Source of the DNA: GWB1-37-8 sp964646925
GTDB lineage: Bacteria; Patescibacteriota; Microgenomatia; Levybacterales; UBA12049
Reading direction: 5' to 3'
DNA length: 10,737 nucleotides
Assembly: GCA_964646925.1 (NCBI GenBank)
Contig: CAZYIC010000032.1
Span: 1-10,737, forward strand
In this document: positions 1 through 5,414 of the stretch, piece by piece
How the letters are laid out: each line of letters starts with the position of its first letter
How positions within the stretch are numbered: position 1 is the stretch's first letter
Notes under the pieces: model-generated
The model's input: the letters and a program-made list of their open reading frames with translations, nothing else
What the model was told of the DNA's origin: nothing
Databases searched by the model: none
Program-made: the position numbers and the translations under genes

Positions 1-405
1 CTGGAGCTGTTGGGAACCCTGCTCTAATTTTCTTTTCAAATCTTCGTTGACTTTCCTTATCTCTTCCAGCTGCAGGTCTTTTTCTTTGATTTTTAGTCTT
101 TGTTCTTCTTCCGCCTTTTTTGAAGCATCTTCTTTTATTTTTTTCTCAAATCCTTCCCTTTCCCTCTTTTCTTTCTCAAGTTTATCTTCAAGCAATTTCC
201 TTTCTTTTTCTGATTTATCCAATTCTTTTTGCGATTGCTCTTTTAATCTTTTTTCAGTTTCGGCTTCTGCTTTGGCTTTGGTTTTTGCCAATTCTTCTTT
301 GTGTCTTACCTGTTCTGCAAGCTTTATTTTTTCTTCAAGTTGGTGTTTCAGAGCTTGGGTTATTTGAATTTGTTTTCCGCAGCTGGGGCACGGTATCATG
401 TCCAT
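1..405 (-). CDS. DUF2130-like zinc-ribbon/coiled-coil protein, N-terminal part
   Basis: An open frame of 135 codons starts with ATG at 405 and runs through base 1 without a stop, so the C-terminus lies outside the window. Residues 4-12 read IPCPSCGKQ, a CPxCG half zinc-ribbon. A long, highly charged Lys/Glu-rich stretch follows (about residues 20-135) and is clearly a coiled coil. This order (short Cys motif, then coiled coil, then a C-terminal domain often compared with RmuC-type nucleases) is that of DUF2130 family proteins; the diagnostic C-terminal domain is not visible, so the assignment rests on the N-terminus. The role of the family is not established. A second Met at codon 3 is an alternative start. 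No Shine-Dalgarno sequence precedes the ATG, and a -10 box ends only nine bases before it, which suggests a leaderless message. The gene is divergent from the membrane-protein gene at 489. Confidence 0.72.
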   Translation of the reverse strand, partial: MDMIPCPSCGKQIQITQALKHQLEEKIKLAEQVRHKEELAKTKAKAEAETEKRLKEQSQKELDKSEKERKLLEDKLEKEKREREGFEKKIKEDASKKAEEEQRLKIKEKDLQLEEIRKVNEDLKRKLEQGSQQLQ

Positions 406-414
406 AATTCTTAT

Positions 415-443
415 ACTATACATTTCAAGTTTTCATATTGCAA
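415..443 (-). promoter_or_regulatory. Promoter of the DUF2130-like gene
   Basis: On the minus strand a TTGCAA -35 box (443-438) and a TATAGT -10 box (420-415) are separated by exactly 17 bp. The expected transcription start falls at about 408-405, at or within three bases of the ATG, so the transcript would be essentially leaderless. This is pattern matching to the housekeeping sigma consensus, without experimental support. Confidence 0.6.
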
Positions 444-449
444 GTTAGA

Positions 450-478
450 TTGACACGAAAATTTATATTTGATAGCAT
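450..478 (+). promoter_or_regulatory. Promoter of the rightward operon starting at 489
   Basis: A perfect TTGACA -35 box (450-455) is followed after 17 bp by TAGCAT (473-478), a four-of-six match to TATAAT. The predicted start of transcription, about 485, is only about four bases before the TTG start codon at 489, and no Shine-Dalgarno sequence is present. The -35 box lies six bases from the -35 box of the divergent promoter, so the two promoters are back to back. Confidence 0.6.
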
Positions 479-488
479 TTAATTCATC

Positions 489-893
489 TTGAAAAAAATA
501 TTAAGGCGCGTTATTTTTTATTCCGTTTCGCTTTTCATAATTTCGCAGTTTGTGTCCGGGCTGAAGGTGTCCGGAGGTTTTACGACTTATATTATCGCAG
601 GTTTTGTACTTTCGATATTATTTCTGATTGTGAAGCCGATTTTAAGCATAATTACACTTCCTTTAAATATTTTGACTTTGGGCTTGTTTTCGTTTCTCAT
701 AAATGCTATTATTCTTTATCTTTTGACAATTATTGTTACAAATATTTCCATAACGGCATTTGTATTTAAGGGATTTGCTTTTTTCGGCTTTATTATTCCG
801 CAAATTTCTTTTAATAATTTCTTTGCATTTATTGCGATATCTGTCTTATTGTCTATTATCGTTGGATTTTTAAAATGGATAACAGAAAGATAG
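489..893 (+). CDS. Phage-holin-4 (PF04020)-like small membrane protein
   Basis: This 134-residue protein is almost entirely hydrophobic, with about four predicted membrane helices (residues 7-23, 33-53, 60-85 and 108-130) and a basic N-terminus (MKKILRR). The block PLNILTLGLFSFLINAIILY (58-77) resembles the hallmark of the PF04020 family, which is named after holins but is widespread in bacterial chromosomes as membrane proteins of unknown function. No lysin or other phage gene is nearby, so a lytic role is unlikely. The start is TTG at 489, chosen because the conserved N-terminal helix begins there and a good promoter lies directly upstream; no SD is seen. The last 19 bases overlap the next gene, which indicates co-transcription and probably coupled translation. 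Confidence 0.72.
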   Translation: MKKILRRVIFYSVSLFIISQFVSGLKVSGGFTTYIIAGFVLSILFLIVKPILSIITLPLNILTLGLFSFLINAIILYLLTIIVTNISITAFVFKGFAFFGFIIPQISFNNFFAFIAISVLLSIIVGFLKWITER

Positions 894-1825
894 TCTGCCT
901 CGGAGGCGGAATAGGTACGGTTAATTTAATCAAAGGCTTAATTCAATATACGGATGATATTACCGTTATTGCTTCTATGGCTGACGATGGAGGTTCGGGA
1001 GGAAGACTGCGCAGGCTTTACAGAATTCCGCCCCCCGGCGATTATGTGAGCTTTATTGCTGCAATGTCAACAGCTTCTGAGACTTTGAAAAAGCTTTTGA
1101 CTTATAGATTTACCGGGGATAGATACGGAGCAGATGAGTCTTTAGGCGGGCACAAGCTTGGAAATCTTATGATGGTGGCTTTGACTTCCACAATGGGTGA
1201 TTTTTCAAAAGCGCTTTTGCAAATGCAGAAAATTTTTAAAACAAGAGGAAAAATTTTACCTGCAACCACAGAACCTGTTTCGATATGGGCTACAACAAGC
1301 GTTGGAGAACGCGTAGACAGAGAGGAAAATATAGATTTAGGCAGATTTACCGGTACTATCGAAAAGCTTCATTTGAAGCCTGAGAGTCCTGAAACCTCGG
1401 AAGATGCGGTTAGCGCAATATTGTCTTCGGATTTAATTATTGCCGGTCCCGGAGATCTTTATTCGACTATTCTTCCTGTCCTCCTAGTCCCGAAGATTCT
1501 GCAAGCTATAAAGAAATCCAAGTCAAAAAAGCTTTATGTTATAAATGTCGCGAATAAGCTGTTTGAAACTCCGAATTACAGAGTTGAAGACTACATAAAT
1601 GCAATTACTCGCCATTGCGGAAACAATATTTTTGACCATGTTTTGATGAATAATAATATTTCCTGCGCTATTCCGGAGAAATTTAGCCGCCAATACAAAC
1701 TGGTTTCTTTAGATTATGAGAAAAATAATAATTATTCCGTTATTGCCAAAGATATTATAAATATCGAATTTCCTCTTTATCACGATTCGGAAAAACTTGC
1801 AAAAACAATAATAAAAAATATATAA
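875..1825 (+). CDS. yvcK: YvcK/CofD-like family protein
   Basis: This 316-residue protein matches the CofD/YvcK family (PF01933) throughout. It has an N-terminal nucleotide-binding glycine loop GGGIGT (10-15), ADDGGSGGRLRR (36-47), PPPGD (52-56), GGHKLGNLMMVALT (91-104), TEPVSIWAT (132-140) and AGPGDLYSTILP (190-201). YvcK of Bacillus is needed for growth on gluconeogenic carbon sources and for normal cell shape, and binds UDP-sugars; the related CofD makes the coenzyme F420 precursor. With no other F420 genes here, the YvcK role is more likely. The length is that of typical YvcK. The usual NxMTQPGET block is altered to NVANKLFETPNY (224-235). The usual partners rapZ and whiA are absent from the window. 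The ATG at 875 lies within the preceding gene with only a weak GGA upstream, so translational coupling is likely. Confidence 0.85.
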   Translation: MDNRKIVCLGGGIGTVNLIKGLIQYTDDITVIASMADDGGSGGRLRRLYRIPPPGDYVSFIAAMSTASETLKKLLTYRFTGDRYGADESLGGHKLGNLMMVALTSTMGDFSKALLQMQKIFKTRGKILPATTEPVSIWATTSVGERVDREENIDLGRFTGTIEKLHLKPESPETSEDAVSAILSSDLIIAGPGDLYSTILPVLLVPKILQAIKKSKSKKLYVINVANKLFETPNYRVEDYINAITRHCGNNIFDHVLMNNNISCAIPEKFSRQYKLVSLDYEKNNNYSVIAKDIINIEFPLYHDSEKLAKTIIKNI

Positions 1826-1826
1826 T
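1797..1826 (+). promoter_or_regulatory. Possible secG promoter
   Basis: TTGCAA (1797-1802) and a perfect TATAAT (1821-1826) are 18 bp apart, at the 3' end of the preceding gene. Transcription would start near 1833, inside the palindrome at 1825-1841, about 20 bases before the secG ATG. A second TATAAT at 1841-1846, six bases before the ATG, has no good -35 box but could give a leaderless message. AT-rich DNA produces such matches easily, so this is tentative. Confidence 0.35.
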
Positions 1827-1841
1827 CGAGTCGGACTCGAT
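1825..1841. repeat. Perfect palindrome between yvcK-like gene and secG
   Basis: ATCGAGTC-G-GACTCGAT forms two perfect 8-base arms around one central base; as RNA this would be a 7-bp stem with a CGG loop. Its first base is the last base of the yvcK stop codon. There is no U-run after it, so it is not a standard intrinsic terminator. It sits between two TATAAT boxes ahead of secG, which suits an operator or an RNA-processing or stability hairpin. Which of these applies cannot be decided from sequence alone. Confidence 0.6.
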
Positions 1842-1852
1842 ATAATTGCAAT

Positions 1853-2068
1853 ATGTTTTTAAATATACTTGCGGTAATAGTTGCCGTTTGTCTTATCGTA
1901 GTAATCATGCTGCAGATGCAGGGAAGCGGCTTATCTTCTTCTTTCGGAGGAGGCGGAGAATTTTATCGAAGCAAGCAAAGCATAGACAAACTGCTGGTTA
2001 CGGCAACAGTAATCCTAACGGTTGTTTTTGGCGTCTTATCGATAATTCTCCTCATACCCTCTAAATAG
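1853..2068 (+). CDS. secG: Preprotein translocase subunit SecG
   Basis: This 71-residue protein has the SecG layout: a first membrane helix (about residues 2-21), the loop LQMQGSGLSSSFGGGGEFY (20-38) with its glycine-rich conserved centre, and a second membrane helix (about 47-68). SecG joins SecY and SecE in the membrane and assists SecA-driven export. The length is at the short end of the family, as in many reduced genomes. A longer frame starting at 1846 is a Ser/Arg-rich shadow and not the gene. The ATG has no SD and lies six bases after a TATAAT. The next gene, a membrane-anchored extracytoplasmic binding protein, begins 12 nt downstream and is a likely Sec client. Confidence 0.88.
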   Translation: MFLNILAVIVAVCLIVVIMLQMQGSGLSSSFGGGGEFYRSKQSIDKLLVTATVILTVVFGVLSIILLIPSK

Positions 2069-2080
2069 CTAAATAATATT

Positions 2081-3439
2081 ATGATAGTCTTAAGAAAAAG
2101 ACTTCTTATCTGGCTGATAAAAGCATATATAAAAAAATGGGGAAAAAATATTGTTATTTATTTTGGAGTAGGGCTTTTTGTATTTTTTATTTTAAATTTA
2201 ACTTTACCCTATTTTATGACAAAGCTCCCTTTTGTGGAGAAAGAAACAATAGGCATGGTTGGGCCTTTTACAATTGATTCTTTACCTGCCGAAATTCTGA
2301 CAAAAATATCGAAGGGACTTACAAAGACGGAAAAAGACGGAACCGTGAAGCCGGATATCGCGGAGAAATGGAAAATATCTCCCAACGGAAAAGCATATGC
2401 TTTTTACTTACGTAAAGATATACGTTTTTCCGATGGCACAAGTTTGACTTCGGACAACATAAACTATGACTTTGCCGATGTTTCCGTCATAAGGCCTGAT
2501 AAATATACGATTGTTCTAAATCTAAAGGATAATTATTCTCCTTTTCTCACAACTGTAACGCGGCCGATTTTTAAAAAAGGATTTATTGGCGTAGGGGAAT
2601 ATAAAGTAAAAAAGGTAAAACTTAACGGTAATTTCGTTGAATCAGTTGAACTGTATTCGGAAAAAAATCATAAAGCATATATATATCAATTATTCTACCC
2701 CACTCCCGATTCATTAAAAACCGCGTTTTCACTTGGGGAAGTGTCGAAAATAGTAAATTTATCCGACTTAACTTTCAAAAACACGGTGCTTAATTCTTTT
2801 AAGAATGCAAAAATTGAAAAAAAAGTAAATTACAATTCCCTTGTGACACTTTTTTACAATACGAAAGACAAGGTTTTATCGTCAAAGACCTTAAGGGAGG
2901 GTTTGTGGTATACGATGCCGGATAATTTTGATCTGGGAGAAAGGAATCCAAGCCCTTTATCGCGTTTTTCTTTTGCAAATCAAGAAGGAGTTAATGCATA
3001 TAGACAGGATTTGGAACATGCAAAGCTATTAATAGATAAATCGGAAACAGCTACAGGCGGCGGAAAAATTTACCTGACGATAGATGTCTTGCCAAAGTAT
3101 AGGGAAGGAGCGAAAACTATTGCCGAGGTGTGGAAAAAATTAAATATAGAAACTAAAATTCAAATTACCAATCAAGTACCGTCGAGTTTTCAAATTTTCT
3201 TAGGTGAGTTTAATATTTCACCTGATCCGGATCAGTACATGCTTTGGCATTCATCTCAGGTGAATAATATTACCCATTACGACAATAAAAGGATAGATAA
3301 ATTATTGGAAGACGGAAGAAAAGAATTGGATACTGAAAAGCGTATTAAAATATATTCCGATTTTCAAAAATATATTTCCTCGGACCCCCCCGCCTCCTTT
3401 CTCTTTTTTCCCTACTACTACGAAGTTTCGAAGAGATAG
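2081..3439 (+). CDS. Membrane-anchored family 5 solute-binding protein
   Basis: This 452-residue protein belongs to the SBP_bac_5 family (peptide/oligopeptide-binding components of ABC importers). A basic N-terminus (1-23) and one strong membrane helix (about 24-45) are followed by the family signature around 78-130 (GLTKTEKDG, PDIAEKWKISPNGKAY, IRFSDGTSLTSDNI). The C-terminal block contains DPDQYMLWHSSQ, RIDKLLEDGRKELD and EKRIKIYSDFQKYI. There is no lipobox Cys, so the protein is held by the uncleaved helix rather than by lipid. It is shorter than usual (about 500-560 residues) and stops soon after FFPYYYEVSKR, without the normal C-terminal continuation. No permease or ATPase gene of an importer lies in the window. 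The start has no SD; the 12-nt spacing from secG suggests one transcript. Confidence 0.82.
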   Translation: MIVLRKRLLIWLIKAYIKKWGKNIVIYFGVGLFVFFILNLTLPYFMTKLPFVEKETIGMVGPFTIDSLPAEILTKISKGLTKTEKDGTVKPDIAEKWKISPNGKAYAFYLRKDIRFSDGTSLTSDNINYDFADVSVIRPDKYTIVLNLKDNYSPFLTTVTRPIFKKGFIGVGEYKVKKVKLNGNFVESVELYSEKNHKAYIYQLFYPTPDSLKTAFSLGEVSKIVNLSDLTFKNTVLNSFKNAKIEKKVNYNSLVTLFYNTKDKVLSSKTLREGLWYTMPDNFDLGERNPSPLSRFSFANQEGVNAYRQDLEHAKLLIDKSETATGGGKIYLTIDVLPKYREGAKTIAEVWKKLNIETKIQITNQVPSSFQIFLGEFNISPDPDQYMLWHSSQVNNITHYDNKRIDKLLEDGRKELDTEKRIKIYSDFQKYISSDPPASFLFFPYYYEVSKR

Positions 3440-3454
3440 GTTATAGCATATAAT

Positions 3455-3484
3455 TTGACTTTTATCTACACTTAGTGAAACAAT
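3455..3484 (+). promoter_or_regulatory. Possible promoter of the YIP1-like gene
   Basis: TTGACT (3455-3460) is followed after 18 bp by AACAAT (3479-3484), which is preceded by the extended -10 dinucleotide TG at 3476-3477. Transcription would start about 3491, exactly at the GTG start codon, giving a leaderless message like the other promoter-proximal genes here. An alternative TATAAT at 3449-3454 has a poor -35 match. Confidence 0.35.
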
Positions 3485-3490
3485 CAGATT

Positions 3491-4123
3491 GTGAAGAAAT
3501 ATCTAGGCTATATCAAGGGTCTTTTCTTATCTCCAAACAAAACTTTTAAAAAAATCATAGAAGATAAAAGCATATCTCTTGTAAAGATAATAATTGTAGT
3601 TATTGTTGCTGATTTTCTTATTAAATTTTGGAGTGCTTCTCCGTTGTCATTATTTTCACCAGCATCGTTATTTTCATCTTCTCATTTTTTTATTTCAGCA
3701 TTTGTGTTTCATGTAATATTAATTTTGCTTAAGAAAAAAGGGTCATTGAGAAAACTTATTATTGCATTAAGTTTTGTGATTCTTGTAATAGCAATACTGT
3801 CTCAGGTAGGCCCTTTGTTGTATGTTTGCTTGCGGACCCCTATTTGTTTTCCTCTTTATGCTTACTTTGGAAATAATTTGCTTATCCCCATTAGAATAGC
3901 ATCTGTAGTATTCATCTTATTCGGTCTTTATTTGAAGACGCTTGCAATTAGTAATGTATATTCACTTTCTAAACTAAAATCTTTCCTTATAGTTATTTCT
4001 GTAGTTATTGTATGGGTACTTATTGTATGGGCACTTATTGCATTATCGCAACTTTTAGATCCAGCACATAATTTAAAAACTTTTTTTCTTTATTTATTAA
4101 CCTTTCAGGATTTAATGCCTTAA
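3491..4123 (+). CDS. YIP1-like multi-pass membrane protein
   Basis: This 210-residue protein has a short cytoplasmic N-terminal part (GYIKGLFLSPNKTFKKIIEDKS, residues 6-27) followed by about five hydrophobic segments (roughly 29-46, 66-80, 88-112, 128-148 and 163-187). The 'sP..tfk.I.ed' opening before the first helix is typical of bacterial YIP1-domain proteins (PF04893), whose role is unknown. The start is GTG at 3491, with no SD. A short tandem DNA repeat near the end (about 4007-4039) encodes the repeated VWVLIVWALI in the last helix. The gene converges on uvrC with only 7 nt between the two stop codons and no visible terminator. The family call is moderate; that it is an integral membrane protein is clear. 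Confidence 0.6.
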   Translation: MKKYLGYIKGLFLSPNKTFKKIIEDKSISLVKIIIVVIVADFLIKFWSASPLSLFSPASLFSSSHFFISAFVFHVILILLKKKGSLRKLIIALSFVILVIAILSQVGPLLYVCLRTPICFPLYAYFGNNLLIPIRIASVVFILFGLYLKTLAISNVYSLSKLKSFLIVISVVIVWVLIVWALIALSQLLDPAHNLKTFFLYLLTFQDLMP

Positions 4124-4130
4124 TGTCAAT

Positions 4131-5414
4131 TTAATTTAGGAAGGACTTTGAGCGGAGTTTCCTGTGATAGGTGATGGCGAAGCGGTGGGCTTCGTCACGA
4201 ATTCGCATAACCAATTTTAATGCAGGAGAATCTTTTGGTAATTTTATTTCCTTAAAGTCGGATGTGATTATTGTTTCTTCTCTTTTTGCAAGTCCTACCA
4301 GAGGAATGTTTAATTTATTTTCATTTAAAACTTTTAATGCGCTTGATATTTGTCCTTTTCCCCCATCAACTATTATTAAATCGGGATAAGACCACTCGGC
4401 ATGCTTAATTCTTCTTTGAAGAACTTCTTCCATCATTGCAAAATCATTTGGATAATTTAAGGTTTTAATCTTAAACTTTCTGTACTCATTTCCGTTTTTC
4501 TCTCCATTGATAAATACAGCCATTGATCCTGTTGCGTTTGTCCCTGAAATATTTGAAATATCAAAGCATTCTATTCGGCTTAAAGTTTGAACATCAATAT
4601 TATTTTTAGTTAGAATTTTTTTAAGTTCTGAAATTTCTTTTTCTCTCGAATCTTGTGTGAGATTCGGGTCAACATTATCAAAGCCTCTTTTATAAATATG
4701 TCCAGTAATTAGTTCAATAGCATTAATTTTGTTTTGCAGAATATTTGCTTTTTCAAATTTTTCTTTTTTACTTAAAATTTCCCTTTCTTTTTTAAGGTCT
4801 TTAATTATTTTTTTTGTTTTGCCTTGCAAAAAATTAATTATATGTTTTATAGTTTTTTTATATTCTTTTTTAAATTCAATAGAATTAAAAACCGGAGGGC
4901 AGGGGCAAAGACCAAGGTGGTAATAAAGACATATTTTTTTTGCGTGATTTGGAGCCGATTGATACGGAAAAATTCTTCTTATGGTTTTTAAAACAACTCT
5001 TAGCGCATTAGCCGCGTTAGGAAAAGGACCAAAATAAATAGATCCTTTGTCATCTTGGCGTCTTGTCACTAAAACTTTGGGAAATTTATCTTTGACTGTA
5101 ATTTTTACCAGGGGATAACCCACGCCCTCAATGAGTTTTATATTATATTTGGGTTTGTATTTTTTTATGAAATTTGCCTCCAACAGAAAGGCTTCGATTT
5201 CCGAGTCAACAATAACAGTTTTAATTTTCGTAATTTGGGAGATCAGGATAGCGGTTTTTGCACCAACTTTTATATTTTTTAGAAAATATGAACTTACCCT
5301 TTTTCTAAGATTTTTTGCTTTTCCAATATAAATAATCTCACTTTTTTTGTTTAAAAAGAGGTAAATTCCGGGTTTTGTTGATAATGATCGATATTCCGAT
5401 AAGGGTACTAACAA
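4131..5414 (-). CDS. uvrC: Excinuclease ABC subunit C, lacking the C-terminal HhH domain
   Basis: UvrC makes both incisions around a lesion held by UvrB during nucleotide excision repair. The protein has 427 residues against about 600 in most bacteria. The GIY-YIG nuclease is intact (PGIYLF 15-20, IIYIGKAKNLRKR 27-39, the LLEANFIKKYKPKYN block 77-91). A Cys motif, CLYYHLGLCPC (162-172), follows, then a UVR/UvrB-binding helix pair (about 203-236). The RNase H-like nuclease has its acidic and His residues in ECFDIS (Asp285), NDFAMMEE (Asp324), DLIIVDGGKGQ (Asp350) and RDEAHRF (His410). Translation stops 17 residues after that His, so the tandem helix-hairpin-helix domain is missing. The start is TTG at 5414: GIY-YIG residues lie inside the overlap with the upstream gene, and a strong SD sits six bases before this codon. 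Confidence 0.93.
   Translation of the reverse strand: MLVPLSEYRSLSTKPGIYLFLNKKSEIIYIGKAKNLRKRVSSYFLKNIKVGAKTAILISQITKIKTVIVDSEIEAFLLEANFIKKYKPKYNIKLIEGVGYPLVKITVKDKFPKVLVTRRQDDKGSIYFGPFPNAANALRVVLKTIRRIFPYQSAPNHAKKICLYYHLGLCPCPPVFNSIEFKKEYKKTIKHIINFLQGKTKKIIKDLKKEREILSKKEKFEKANILQNKINAIELITGHIYKRGFDNVDPNLTQDSREKEISELKKILTKNNIDVQTLSRIECFDISNISGTNATGSMAVFINGEKNGNEYRKFKIKTLNYPNDFAMMEEVLQRRIKHAEWSYPDLIIVDGGKGQISSALKVLNENKLNIPLVGLAKREETIITSDFKEIKLPKDSPALKLVMRIRDEAHRFAITYHRKLRSKSFLN

Noticed and set aside
47..407. Two plus-strand open frames rich in Ser/Phe/Leu at the left edge
   Set aside because: They are the antisense of the Lys/Glu-rich coiled coil on the minus strand, where a 135-codon frame begins with a CPSCGK motif and a good promoter.
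489..893. Holin of a prophage
   Set aside because: There is no phage or lysin gene nearby, and PF04020-like proteins are common chromosomal membrane proteins.
1846..2064. 72-residue plus-strand frame overlapping secG
   Set aside because: The composition is not protein-like, and the other frame gives a clear SecG.
3384..3439. Frameshift at the run of seven C as the cause of the short solute-binding protein
   Set aside because: The family-like sequence continues in the same frame after the run (SFLFFPYYYEV), and neither other frame continues the protein past the stop.
4131..4133. uvrC truncation caused by a frameshift, with HhH in another frame
   Set aside because: The downstream minus-strand bases (below 4131) show no helix-hairpin-helix sequence and are the coding region of the YIP1-like gene.
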